Below are positions 1 through 8,787 of a DNA stretch of 49,470 nt, in pieces. This DNA comes from Candidatus Synechococcus spongiarum SP3 (lineage in GTDB: Bacteria > Cyanobacteriota > Cyanobacteriia > PCC-6307 > Cyanobiaceae). Under the pieces are notes generated by a model, which made no database searches, was not told the DNA's origin, and saw only the letters and a program-made list of their open reading frames with translations. Both the position numbers and the translations under genes were made by a program. Numbering within the stretch: the stretch's first letter is position 1; each line of letters opens with the position of its first letter. The stretch spans positions 1 through 49,470 of the forward strand of contig JXQG01000006.1 of the NCBI GenBank assembly GCA_001007665.1. Direction: 5' to 3'.

Positions 1-99
1 AGTGGGTGGCCAGAGGGCAGTTTGCAGCCCCCACCCCGGCCATTCCCGATCCCCTGGCCAGCCTCCAGGCCACCTCTGGCGACATTTGATGGTTGTCGG

Positions 100-816
100 T
101 TACGCCATAAACTGTTCGAGGCGCTGCTTGCGCTGCTCCCGGTCAGGCATCACGCGCTCCAGCAGCTTGAAGAAAGCAGCACCGTGGTGGGGCTCAGCCA
201 TGTGACACAGTTCATGGGTGATCACGTAGTCAATGGCCACCACTGGCGCCTCGATCAAGCGACGGTTGAGGAACAGCCGGCCCCCGGGGGACATGGATCC
301 CCACCATCGCCAGCTCTGGCGAATGGTGAGACCACGGGGGCGGAAGGCATCGGGCTCCGGGAAGCGCTGGCGGCAAGCCGCAATGCGCTGGGCGAACTTG
401 ACATGGGCGCAACGGCCGTACCACGCTTCCATCAGATCCTTTGCGATGCCGGGTTGGTGGGGTTGCCGAGCCTGCACAAGGATGAACCCCCGCAGCAGCT
501 TCACGCAGTCCTGATGGTGCGGGACAATTTTCAGCCTGTAGTACCGTCCCAGATATCGGTGTGTCTCCCCGGCTACGAAGCGCCGCTGGGGTGTTCGCGG
601 CAGAAACTGGGCAAAGTACCGCTGTTGCTTGACGACCCACGCCGCCCGCTGATGGAGCTTGGCCGCAACAGCCTCCGGACTGGCCTCCACGGGGGCGGCG
701 ATCACAACCGATGCATCCGGCTCCACAGCGATCTCCATGGTCTTGCGGGGCCGTCGAACCACCTGGTACGGGATGACCTGCTCTCCGTATCGCAGGTGGC
801 CATGCTCCCCTGTCAT
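100..816 (-). CDS. SprT-like / YgjP-type zinc metalloprotease (DUF45)
   Basis: Predicted cytosolic zinc metalloprotease of 238 aa. The C-terminal third carries HELCHM (residues about 201-206), the HExxH zinc and catalytic motif, in the context ITHELCHMAEPHHG with a following H that fits the third ligand seen in the YgjP/WLM (DUF45) family. The N-terminal part is the basic beta-rich region usual for this family. Its ATG overlaps the last codon of hsdR by 4 bp (ATGA), so it is co-transcribed with and translationally coupled to hsdR. DUF45 proteases are repeatedly found next to type I restriction R subunits; a role in processing or turnover of the restriction complex is an inference. Family call is firm, substrate unknown. 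Confidence 0.85.
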   Translation of the reverse strand: MTGEHGHLRYGEQVIPYQVVRRPRKTMEIAVEPDASVVIAAPVEASPEAVAAKLHQRAAWVVKQQRYFAQFLPRTPQRRFVAGETHRYLGRYYRLKIVPHHQDCVKLLRGFILVQARQPHQPGIAKDLMEAWYGRCAHVKFAQRIAACRQRFPEPDAFRPRGLTIRQSWRWWGSMSPGGRLFLNRRLIEAPVVAIDYVITHELCHMAEPHHGAAFFKLLERVMPDREQRKQRLEQFMA

Positions 817-3800
817 CGGACAAACCGGGCACGGGCCAGGTCCATGATGTTGCGCTGAAGCTCGTCAAGAATCTCTTCGGGCACAGCAATGCCCTGCTGG
901 TCACGCACCACGTCAAAAAAGAAGTCATCCATTGCGTTGCGCAGGGTGTTCTGCGCCTCTTCATTGGACCAGATGCCCACCATCAGGTGGGTTTGGATGA
1001 TCTCCATGACGGCCAAGGCCATAGAGGCAACCTCCCTATGATCTACCTGGACTCCATGGTTCCCACAGAGGCGTTCTTTGAGGATGCCGAAAACGGCTTG
1101 CGCATGGTCGTTGCCCTGGAGCACCTGGGGCACAGCCTCGCCGCGATCCCTGCGGGCAACTTGGCCGGCCAGATCCGCCACCGCGCTCAGGTAATCCCGC
1201 TCGGAAAGGCGCCGGTCCCGGTAGGCGCGGATGGTCTCTTCGAGCAGATCGGAGAACTGTCTGTACAGGGCGGGATCCTGGTCCATCTTTTCGGTGATTG
1301 CCCGGCGGGTGGCGCTGGCAATGCGATCTGCCCGTGAAGCCTGGGAAACGCCGGTTTCCGCCACCACTGCCTTCAGTGCATCCGGGTCGTTAATGTTCAC
1401 CGGATCAACGACGGTCTCGGCGGGCATGGCCACCACGTGGTCGTCCAGGAGCTGCTGGATCTTGGGCTCAAACTCGTGGAGATTGACGGTCTCCTGATAG
1501 CGTCGTTGCACGGAGCGTTTCAGGTGCGAGAACTGCTGCCAGTCCTCTTTCATTCCGTCAACTTGTTTCTCGCTGAAGACATCCAGAAATTTGTCCGAAG
1601 ACAAGCAGATGTGCAGACACCGGCTGAAGGACCGCAGCCGTTCATAGAACTCTTCACGGATGGAATCATCCCCCAGGTGTTGTTCCAACTGTTCCATGTC
1701 CTTCTTGTTGCGCACCGGCTTGAACAGATCCCACAGTTGTTCATGGAGCTGGGACAACTTGCGGATCTCCTCCCGAATGTCATGGACGGTTCCCTGGAGA
1801 TCTGCCGGGTCATACTCCGCAAAAGCGCTATAGGTGGTCAAGGCGCGATCCAGTTCACCCAGAAGACCCTCGTAGTCAAGAATAAAGCCAAACTGTTTCT
1901 CCTGCTTTGTATTGTCGTTTTCATAGAGACGATTCACACGGGCAATGGCCTGCAAAAGATTGTGTTCCTTCAGGGGTTTACAGATGTAGAGCACCGTATT
2001 CCGTGGCGCATCAAAGCCTGTCAGCAGCTTGGAGACGACAATGAGAATCTCAGGATCACCTGATCCCTGAAAAGCTACAATAATCTGGCGATTGTATTCT
2101 TTTTCATGTTTGTATTGCTTCATCATCTCCGCCCAGAAACCACGAACAAGATCCTTGGAATCCTGATCCACCTCCTCGTTGCCCTCGCGGTCATTTGGCG
2201 GTGAAATGATGATGGCGCTGGACACATGGCCAATCTCATCAAGCACCTCTTTGAAGCGCACGGCGGCGGCCTTTGAAGGCGCCGCCAACTGAGCCTTGCA
2301 TCCAGTGTCCTGCCAGTGCTGGCGGTAATGCTCCGAGATGTCGAAGGCCTTGGCGCGGATCGCTTGATCCGTCTTCGCCAAGGCATCCATGCGGGAGAAC
2401 TTGCGCTTGAGATCAGCCTTCTGGTTGTCCGTCAAGCCAACGCTGAGCTTGTCGAACCAGCGATCAATGCCTTCACCGGTCACCTGCTGCTGGACAAGCC
2501 TGCCCTCATATAAGAGGGGCACAACGGCTTGATCGGCAACGGCTTCGTTGATGGTGTAGTGATGAATCAAGCGGCCAAAACTGGCGAGGGTTTTTCTCTC
2601 CTTCCTCAGCAGCGGGGTGCCGGTGAAGCCCAGGTAGCAGGCATTGGGCAACATGCGGCGCATCTTGCCGGCCATCCGGCTATGGCCGCCGTAGCGCCCC
2701 GTCTGGCTCCGGTGGCTCTCGTCCACCAAGACAAAGAGATTCCGGTCATCGTCAATCACCTGGCTCTTCTGCAAGGCCGTGTCGAATTTGTTGATGATGG
2801 TGGTGACGAGAGGGGCGTTATCACGGATCAATTTCAGGAGATGTGCGCCACTGGTGGCCCGGATGGGTTCCAGGTCGCAAGACTTGAACGTGGCCTTGAT
2901 TTGCTGGTCCAGATTGTCCCGATCCGTGACAATGATGATGCGTGGATTCTCAATGCCGGTCGCCAGCGCCAGGGAACGCCCCAACATGACCATGGTGAGG
3001 GACTTGCCGGAGCCCTGGGTGTGCCAGATGACGCCGCCCTGCCGCCCACCGCCGTTCATGTCCTCCTGCCTGATGGTGTCCGTGGCCCGGCGAACGGCGA
3101 ACACCTGCTGGTGACGCGCCACTTTCCGTATCCCGCCGTCAAACACCGTGAACCGCCGCATCATGTCCAGCAGGCGCTCGGGCCGGCAGAGACCGTAGAG
3201 CGTGCGATCCTGTTGGGTGACGACACGATCCCCCGCCGCAGCCATGGCGTCAAAACCGGGGCGAGCGGAGGCCATGTCGCCGGAAAAGACGGCCTCCTTT
3301 TCCCCCGCCGAGAGGCCGCGGTGAATCAGGGGTGCAATGGCTGCGTCGGTATCCTCCTGGTCCCGCCATGGGTGCCAGAACTGCCGCGGTGCGCCCACCG
3401 TGGCATAGCGGGCCTCCCTCCGGTTCATGATGACGAGAAGCTGGGCGAAGTGGAAAAGCTGGGGAATGTTGTCTGCCTGTTGATAACCAATCAGTTGGCT
3501 GTCCGCCTTCTCCAGGGGCTCCGAAGGCCGCTTGCTTTCCATCACCAGCACCGGAATGCCGTTCACGAATCCCACCACGTCGCAGCGCCGCTCCTGGCCG
3601 GAGGCCATCCTCTCCACCGCAAACTCCGCCGTGACGTGGAACACGTTGTTGGCGGGATTCTCCCAGTCAATGAAGCGCAGTGTGTAGCTCTTGGTATCGC
3701 CGTCGATGGTTTTGGTGATGGTTGTGCCCAGAGCAAGGGTGTCGTAAATGTCCTGGTTGGTGCCCTGCAGCCCCCGCAGTCGGTCCGGGGTGGGCTTGAG

Positions 3801-4037
3801 GCGCCCCATGGCCTCGTGGGCGTCTTCCAGATCAAAGCCGTAGCCCTGGCCACGGTGGGTAAAGCGGTTCATGCCCATGAGTTGCTCCGCCAAGATGCCG
3901 TCCAGCACCACGTTCCGCCGCCGTCCATCCCGCCGCCGCAGCGCCTCAGCCTGGGAGAGCGGCTTGAAGCCGATGGCCACCAGCAGTTGAAGGGCCGGAA
4001 TCTGGGATTGGTGTTTTTCGGTGGGGTAAAAGGTCAT
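813..4037 (-). CDS. hsdR: Type I restriction endonuclease R subunit (HsdR)
   Basis: Motor and nuclease subunit of a type I restriction-modification system, 1074 aa, a full-length size for the family. The N-terminal nuclease domain shows a PD-(D/E)xK arrangement (D153, then E167-S-K169 in VLVMESKRP). The SF2 translocase follows: Walker A HTQGSGKS at about 339-346, DEAH-box variant DESH at about 439-442, and FTGTPL further on. The C-terminal third is the helical region that docks on HsdM/HsdS. The start ATG at 4037 gives a normal N-terminus. Its partners hsdS and hsdM lie 7-11 kb upstream on the same strand, separated by accessory and toxin-like genes, so hsdR probably has its own promoter. No frameshift or missing motif is visible. 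Confidence 0.95.
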   Translation of the reverse strand: MTFYPTEKHQSQIPALQLLVAIGFKPLSQAEALRRRDGRRRNVVLDGILAEQLMGMNRFTHRGQGYGFDLEDAHEAMGRLKPTPDRLRGLQGTNQDIYDTLALGTTITKTIDGDTKSYTLRFIDWENPANNVFHVTAEFAVERMASGQERRCDVVGFVNGIPVLVMESKRPSEPLEKADSQLIGYQQADNIPQLFHFAQLLVIMNRREARYATVGAPRQFWHPWRDQEDTDAAIAPLIHRGLSAGEKEAVFSGDMASARPGFDAMAAAGDRVVTQQDRTLYGLCRPERLLDMMRRFTVFDGGIRKVARHQQVFAVRRATDTIRQEDMNGGGRQGGVIWHTQGSGKSLTMVMLGRSLALATGIENPRIIIVTDRDNLDQQIKATFKSCDLEPIRATSGAHLLKLIRDNAPLVTTIINKFDTALQKSQVIDDDRNLFVLVDESHRSQTGRYGGHSRMAGKMRRMLPNACYLGFTGTPLLRKERKTLASFGRLIHHYTINEAVADQAVVPLLYEGRLVQQQVTGEGIDRWFDKLSVGLTDNQKADLKRKFSRMDALAKTDQAIRAKAFDISEHYRQHWQDTGCKAQLAAPSKAAAVRFKEVLDEIGHVSSAIIISPPNDREGNEEVDQDSKDLVRGFWAEMMKQYKHEKEYNRQIIVAFQGSGDPEILIVVSKLLTGFDAPRNTVLYICKPLKEHNLLQAIARVNRLYENDNTKQEKQFGFILDYEGLLGELDRALTTYSAFAEYDPADLQGTVHDIREEIRKLSQLHEQLWDLFKPVRNKKDMEQLEQHLGDDSIREEFYERLRSFSRCLHICLSSDKFLDVFSEKQVDGMKEDWQQFSHLKRSVQRRYQETVNLHEFEPKIQQLLDDHVVAMPAETVVDPVNINDPDALKAVVAETGVSQASRADRIASATRRAITEKMDQDPALYRQFSDLLEETIRAYRDRRLSERDYLSAVADLAGQVARRDRGEAVPQVLQGNDHAQAVFGILKERLCGNHGVQVDHREVASMALAVMEIIQTHLMVGIWSNEEAQNTLRNAMDDFFFDVVRDQQGIAVPEEILDELQRNIMDLARARFVR

Positions 4038-4156
4038 GGGTGGCGCTCACGGGCCTGATTGACTGTGGTCAAGAGGCGTCCTGCTACGCTACGCGGCCAT
4101 GGATTGGGGCGGTTGCTGTCCGCTGAACGGCTTCACGGCTTTGCTGCCCTGGGAGC

Positions 4157-4622
4157 CTAAAATATCCAGTGCTCTCTTTCCATGAACCCTTCCAGGTTCA
4201 GGCAGGGAACGCCGAAGCGCCCGCAAATGTTGGGAATCCTTGCCCCATCAGGGCGCCCCTCTTCAAGGGTGACGACGATGCCGCCACTGACATGGGCTTT
4301 CGCAACAACGAAGGGATCGGCGTTCAGCCCCCCCTGCCTGGATCTTCTTCTGTTCCACGTTGTGCTGAAAGTGCCGCACAGCGTAGATTTCACGGATGAT
4401 CCGGCCTTCTGCCGCTGTGGGTGTGGTAAAAATGTACCAGTGATCGTCTATCCACTGTTCATGGCCATGGGAATAGCGATCCAACTCGCGGCGCACTTCC
4501 CGAGTTGAGGTCACTCTGCCATCAGCAACGAGAGCATCAAATTGCATCCACAACGTTGGGAACCTGCTCCGGTAGAAGTTCCGAAACAAACTCGATAAAG
4601 GTGAGGTGTCAAAGACGTACAT
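4157..4622 (-). pseudogene. DUF4411 PIN-like protein, frameshifted in a G7 tract
   Basis: DUF4411 proteins are PIN-like presumptive RNases paired with XRE/ImmA proteins. The first frame starts at 4622 (MYVFDTSPL, the first acidic residue of a PIN fold) and runs to about 4335. The second frame, closed at 4157, carries the conserved second half (LNADPFVVAKA ... RFGVPCLNLEGF). They meet at a run of seven C on the plus strand (4328-4334, G7 in the coding strand). Removing one G would join QAGG to LNADPF and give one protein of about 155 aa. The gene begins directly after the TGA of the XRE/ImmA gene. It could be a pseudogene, a phase-variable toxin or a sequencing error; the sequence alone cannot decide. 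Confidence 0.75.
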
Positions 4623-5759
4623 TCAAGAGACTTTCCTTGAAAGGTAGCTTTCCAGCTTTGGCAGACTTCTAACTTTCGTATCCAGATAGTCGGCAAGCTC
4701 GGTCTCCGAGATTCGGTTTTGAGCGTAACGGGAAAAAGCAAGGTTGATGTAATTTATCCCGAGGTAGACAATTTTCGTCCAGTAGTGGTTGCCGCCGCTT
4801 CCCTCTTGGCGTTGCTCCGCCCACTGGGCTGCCGCACGCCGGTAGTCCTCTTGGGTGATGTCACCACGATCCAGGAAACGACGGAAGACCAATTCTCGGG
4901 AAACATGATAATGCTTTGCCAACTGTGTAGCAGTGCCCATGGTGGGCGGCAATCCCCTCATGTCCGTTTCAAATTGGGCCGTGGGCAGCAGGAACTCGGC
5001 CGCGAAGCGGTTGCACATGGCTTCAACATGCCGAGCGGCAGGCGTCAGGCCTTCTCCAGGATCACCGCTGAGGGTGTCGATCCCGCTTGTGTGGAACAGC
5101 AGATGGGCCAATTCATGGAAGAGGGTGAAACTCTGCCGCGTCTTCACGGAGGAGTTGTTGACGTAGACAAGGGGGAAGACCTCATGATACAGGCAGAAGC
5201 CCGACGTGTCCTCATCCCCGAAGGCATCCTTGAACACGGCCACGCCATGGTCTGCGAGCACGCCCCGCCAAGCCTCAAAGGCAGCTTCGCTATTCGTCCA
5301 GCTTCTCTGCCGCTCCAGCGTCACCCCCAGATAGGCGCGCACCTGGGCCGCCATGGCGGGGATGTCCATCTCCGGCGTCAAGCGCACATCCCGCAGGATG
5401 AAACGCTCAGCCGGGTTTTGCCCCCCATTCAACTCCTCAAGATTGATGCGCAGCGCCGTTGCCTTCCGCAGCAGGAAACGCACCCGGTGCGGCAAGGCAT
5501 CAAACCGGGCAACGCTCAGGGTGCGGAACGATTCATGGGCCGGCGCCACATATGGCGGCTCAGGGAAGAAAAACACAGCCACCGGCACCTTGAAGCGATC
5601 CGCCAGCTTCTCTAACTGGGGATAGGTGGGGAACGATTCCCCCCGTTCCCAGGCCTCCAACTGGCGAAAATCCCGCCGCAGATCGTCAATCGAGAACCCT
5701 GCCCGCTCCCGTGCCCATTGCAGCACATCTGCCGTGATGGGGATTTGCTCCCTGGCCAT
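4623..5759 (-). CDS. XRE-family regulator with ImmA/IrrE metallopeptidase domain
   Basis: Two-domain protein of 378 aa. Residues about 1-65 form an XRE-type helix-turn-helix (LQWARERAGFSIDDL...), and the rest is an ImmA/IrrE (DUF955) domain with the zinc motif HELAH at 215-219. Proteins of this type repress their own operon or cleave a repressor, and pair with DUF4411 PIN-like proteins in toxin-antitoxin-like modules; here the partner follows with no gap. I chose ATG 5759 because a GAGG sequence lies a few bases upstream and the HTH begins normally from it; in-frame starts up to 5822 are possible. It is divergent from the fic gene and shares an intergenic region of about 210 bp with it. Confidence 0.85.
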   Translation of the reverse strand: MAREQIPITADVLQWARERAGFSIDDLRRDFRQLEAWERGESFPTYPQLEKLADRFKVPVAVFFFPEPPYVAPAHESFRTLSVARFDALPHRVRFLLRKATALRINLEELNGGQNPAERFILRDVRLTPEMDIPAMAAQVRAYLGVTLERQRSWTNSEAAFEAWRGVLADHGVAVFKDAFGDEDTSGFCLYHEVFPLVYVNNSSVKTRQSFTLFHELAHLLFHTSGIDTLSGDPGEGLTPAARHVEAMCNRFAAEFLLPTAQFETDMRGLPPTMGTATQLAKHYHVSRELVFRRFLDRGDITQEDYRRAAAQWAEQRQEGSGGNHYWTKIVYLGINYINLAFSRYAQNRISETELADYLDTKVRSLPKLESYLSRKVS

Positions 5760-5899
5760 GGCTCGCCTCGAATGCTCCTCGTGCTGCTGGGGAGAGTCCA
5801 TGCAGGGTAGCAGGTGCAGCAATCATGGGTTCTTTGCAGACTGGTCAAGCCCCCAGGGCAGGCTGGGCCCAGCCCATCCCAGCCAAGGCTGCCTGGCAT

Positions 5900-5931
5900 C
5901 TATTCAAGGATATGTTCTTATCCTTGAATAG
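5900..5931. promoter_or_regulatory. Perfect 13-bp inverted repeat, candidate operator upstream of fic
   Basis: The arms are CTATTCAAGGATA (5900-5912) and its exact reverse complement TATCCTTGAATAG (5919-5931), separated by a 6-base spacer. A partial half-site TTATTCAAAG follows at 5941-5950. The element is 37 bp upstream of the chosen fic ATG and 140 bp upstream of the divergent XRE/ImmA gene. Symmetry and position fit a dimeric repressor site, either for the winged-helix tail of the Fic protein or for the XRE protein. A transcript hairpin is a less likely alternative because no T run follows. Confidence 0.6.
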
Positions 5932-5968
5932 GCTCGTCGCTTATTCAAAGCTCTTTTCCAGCAGTCCC

Positions 5969-7177
5969 ATGGGCAGAGGCGCCACCGGCCATGCGGTCGC
6001 CACAACCACGGCAGGGGAGGCGGTTCAAGCCTTTGTGCCCAACCCTCTGCCACCTGTCCCACCCTTGGCCTGGAGCCCTTCGCTGCGGGCATTGCACGAT
6101 GCAGCGCTCCTTGCCTGTGGGCGGCTGGATGGGGTCTCGATGCAAGTTCCAACTCTCGATCTTTTCCTGTATGCCTATGTGCGACGGGAGGCCCTGCTGT
6201 CGTCACAGATCGAGGGAACCCAGTCTTCCCTGTCCGACCTTCTGGTGTTTGAGCTTAACGAGGCCCCTGGTGTGCCGTGGGCTGACGTGGTTGAGGTCTC
6301 CAGCGCCGTGGCTGCGCTTGAGTACGGGCTGCGTCGCCTGGCAGGTGGCTTCCCCTTGTCATCTCGGCTCCTGCGGGAGGTGCATGGGGTGCTGCTGGCC
6401 CGTGGTCGGGGTTCAAACCAGGTTGCAGGAGAGTTCCGGCGCAGTCAGAACTGGATTGGCGGGACGCGCCCCGGAAACGCCCATTTTGTTCCCCCACCGC
6501 CGGAGTGCGTGGCGCATTGCATCGCCGATCTTGAGCGGTTCATCCATGCCGAAGACGACGTGCCAGCTCTGGTCAAGGCGGCCTTGGCCCATGTCCAGTT
6601 CGAGACCATCCACCCGTTTCTGGACGGCAACGGTCGCCTCGGCCGCGTGTTGATTACGATGATGCTGGTGGATTTCCGAGTGCTGCGGCAGCCGTTGCTC
6701 TACCTCAGCCTGTTTTTCAAGCAACACCGCAGCCAATACTACGCGTTGCTCGATCAGGTGCGCCAGGAGGGGGATTGGGAGGCCTGGCTTGCGTTCTTTC
6801 TAGAAGGCGTTCAACAGACCGCCGCGGCTGCTGTTGCCATGGTGCGCCGTCTGCAGGAACTCTTCGAACGTGACGAGGCCCGTCTTGCCCAAGCCGACCT
6901 GGGCCGCTCGGGCCTCAGTGTCCGCCAAGTCTTCCAAGCCCTCTGCCAACGGCCACTGACCAGCATCAACGCGCTGAAGGAGCAGGCAGGCGTCAGCTTC
7001 CCCACGGCTGCCAAGGCGATGGATCACTTGGTGGCGCTGGGCATCGCTCGCGAGACGACCGGAGGACGAAGGAACCGGCTGTTTGCCTACGATGCCTACC
7101 TGGCCATTCTCAGTGAGGACGGTGAGCCTCTCGGGCGAGTCCCAAGCTGGCAACAACGGCGTGACGTTCAAGGGTGA
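5969..7177 (+). CDS. Fic family protein (putative AMPylase) with winged-helix tail
   Basis: Fic proteins transfer AMP, or another nucleotide phosphate group, to target proteins. The active-site loop HPFLDGNGRLGR (about 215-226) matches HxFx(D/E)GNGRxxR. An N-terminal inhibitory motif, SSQIEG (about 78-83), fits the [S/T]xxxE[G/N] pattern of class II Fic proteins, which self-inhibit. The last 110 residues look like a winged helix (LTSINALKEQAGVSFPTAAKAMDHL), a common arrangement in autoregulated fic genes. I chose ATG 5969 because MGRGATGHA resembles usual family starts; the frame is open upstream through the inverted repeat to 5825, which would put the operator inside the gene. The protein is then 402 aa. 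All catalytic residues are present. Confidence 0.9.
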   Translation: MGRGATGHAVATTTAGEAVQAFVPNPLPPVPPLAWSPSLRALHDAALLACGRLDGVSMQVPTLDLFLYAYVRREALLSSQIEGTQSSLSDLLVFELNEAPGVPWADVVEVSSAVAALEYGLRRLAGGFPLSSRLLREVHGVLLARGRGSNQVAGEFRRSQNWIGGTRPGNAHFVPPPPECVAHCIADLERFIHAEDDVPALVKAALAHVQFETIHPFLDGNGRLGRVLITMMLVDFRVLRQPLLYLSLFFKQHRSQYYALLDQVRQEGDWEAWLAFFLEGVQQTAAAAVAMVRRLQELFERDEARLAQADLGRSGLSVRQVFQALCQRPLTSINALKEQAGVSFPTAAKAMDHLVALGIARETTGGRRNRLFAYDAYLAILSEDGEPLGRVPSWQQRRDVQG

Positions 7178-7278
7178 CCAGGGCTGGAGGCGGTGGGACT
7201 GGTGCTTTTGTGGGGAGTGGAGTCTTGGCTTTTGCCAGGACCTCCAGGATTAGGATCACCCAACACCGCTGCTGAACC

Positions 7279-8553
7279 ATGCCTTTACCCAACGTTTGGG
7301 AGATCTTTCATTTGAAATCATCTCCTTACTTCCAGACCACGCTCCAGAAGGACTCAAACACGAAGCCGCTGAGCCTGTTCGTGGGGCGGCAGCGAGAGTT
7401 GCAGCGGCTGCTTGCCACCATCGGCAGCAATCTCGGTTCCAGACAGGCTGTTGCCGGTCGTCCCGGCCTCGGCAAAACCACGTTGGTTCAGGTGGTCAAA
7501 GATAGGGCCAGGACAGCGAGCTACTGGACAGCGGATGACTTCATTTCCATTACAACGGAAAGCAGTGGCGTGCTGCTGGGACAGTTGCTTGCTGGTGTCT
7601 ACGATGCCGTTGTGGCCTGCAACCCCGATGCCGACGACGATCCGGCAGTGGAAGAAGCCCAGCAACTGGTGTGCAGCGTGAGACTGCGGAGCGGAAGCAT
7701 GAGCGTGTCAGTGGCGGGGTTCGGCGTTGGCGGCGGCGGTTCAGAAGCGGTTTCCACGCCCCCCAGTGCATTGATTCTGGATGGTCCCCGGATACTGCGT
7801 AACCTGCTGAATTACGCCTTGCGGAAGGGAGCCAAGGGTGTACTGCTGCACCTGAATAACCTGGAAAACCTCAGCAAAGCAGATACACGGAATGCAGCAG
7901 ATGTGCTGCGGGATATTCGAGACTCGGCGTTGATGTTGGACGGCCTGCACGTGATTGTCGTGGGCGCCACAGATGCGGTACGCACTGTCGTGAACCGCCA
8001 TCCCCAAATCAGATCAGTCTTCAGTAACCCTATTATCCTGAAAGAATTAACGCTATCAAATGTGTATGAGCTGTTGAACAACCGCTATCAAGCACTCCAA
8101 ATTGATGCGAACAAGCCGTTCCGGAATCCCGTTGAAGATTCTGTTGTGGAAAAGCTGTATGACATCTTTCGTGGAGATCTGCGGGGGATGTTCAAAAGCT
8201 TGGAGGATGGAATGCAAACCCTTCTACTCGACATGATAGATGATGCAGCCTTGCCCACTGGTCTCAATGATCTCCTGTCGGTACTCAAGAAACAGAACCA
8301 GGAGGAATTGAAAGAAGAATTAGGCCCGACACGCTGGAGGCTTGTCTTACAGTGGGCTGGGGCAGATCCAGGCTCAATACAAACCCAGACCACGTTATCG
8401 AATATCTGGGATCTTGACATTGAAGAAGTCTCGGACATCATGGAAAAACTCGCCAATTCCGGTGCTGTAGAAGCGCTGCCAAAGCGGCCTGAACGCGAGA
8501 TCGACTATCTGCTGACAGGAAAAGTGAGACTTGCAACTTTGGATCACAGCTAA
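7279..8553 (+). CDS. Stand-alone AAA / STAND-like ATPase, function unknown
   Basis: 424-aa P-loop ATPase. The N-terminus resembles stand-alone AAA ATPases that begin with a FVGRQREL box (about 34-41). Walker A is AGRPGLGKTT (about 59-68). The expected Walker B reads GVLLHLNNLEN (about 187-197), where Asn replaces the usual acidic residue, as in some Cdc6/ORC-like and AAA_16-type proteins. A Gly/Ser-rich segment (about 147-155) separates the two motifs. The C-terminal 100 residues look like a winged helix (TLSNIWDLDIEEVSDIMEKLANSGAVEAL). It lies 102 bp after fic on the same strand and may be co-expressed with it. ATP binding is likely, but no partner can be named. It converges on the PIN-GNAT gene. 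Confidence 0.7.
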   Translation: MPLPNVWEIFHLKSSPYFQTTLQKDSNTKPLSLFVGRQRELQRLLATIGSNLGSRQAVAGRPGLGKTTLVQVVKDRARTASYWTADDFISITTESSGVLLGQLLAGVYDAVVACNPDADDDPAVEEAQQLVCSVRLRSGSMSVSVAGFGVGGGGSEAVSTPPSALILDGPRILRNLLNYALRKGAKGVLLHLNNLENLSKADTRNAADVLRDIRDSALMLDGLHVIVVGATDAVRTVVNRHPQIRSVFSNPIILKELTLSNVYELLNNRYQALQIDANKPFRNPVEDSVVEKLYDIFRGDLRGMFKSLEDGMQTLLLDMIDDAALPTGLNDLLSVLKKQNQEELKEELGPTRWRLVLQWAGADPGSIQTQTTLSNIWDLDIEEVSDIMEKLANSGAVEALPKRPEREIDYLLTGKVRLATLDHS

Positions 8554-8787
8554 AGGGAGCAGGATGGGTCCACCCCCTCCCCTTGGGTTTGACGTTGTGC
8601 AGTGGAAGTCCCCTTCTCTGTCCATGGGCTGGGAGGTCCCCATTTGTGGCCGCCCCGCATAGAATCTCAGCAAGTTCACTGCTTATCGGCTTTGAATCTG
8701 TCGAGGTTTGAGCCGCTGAACCAGCATGGCGAATCAGCGGCCATATCAATTTTCTAGGCAGTGAACTGGCTAAGGTTTTGTTCGGAT

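Noticed and set aside
2529-4058. Long plus-strand frame opposite hsdR (509 codons)
   Set aside because: It is the antisense of hsdR; its product is His/Val/Ala-rich with no domain, and the minus-strand gene has all HsdR motifs.
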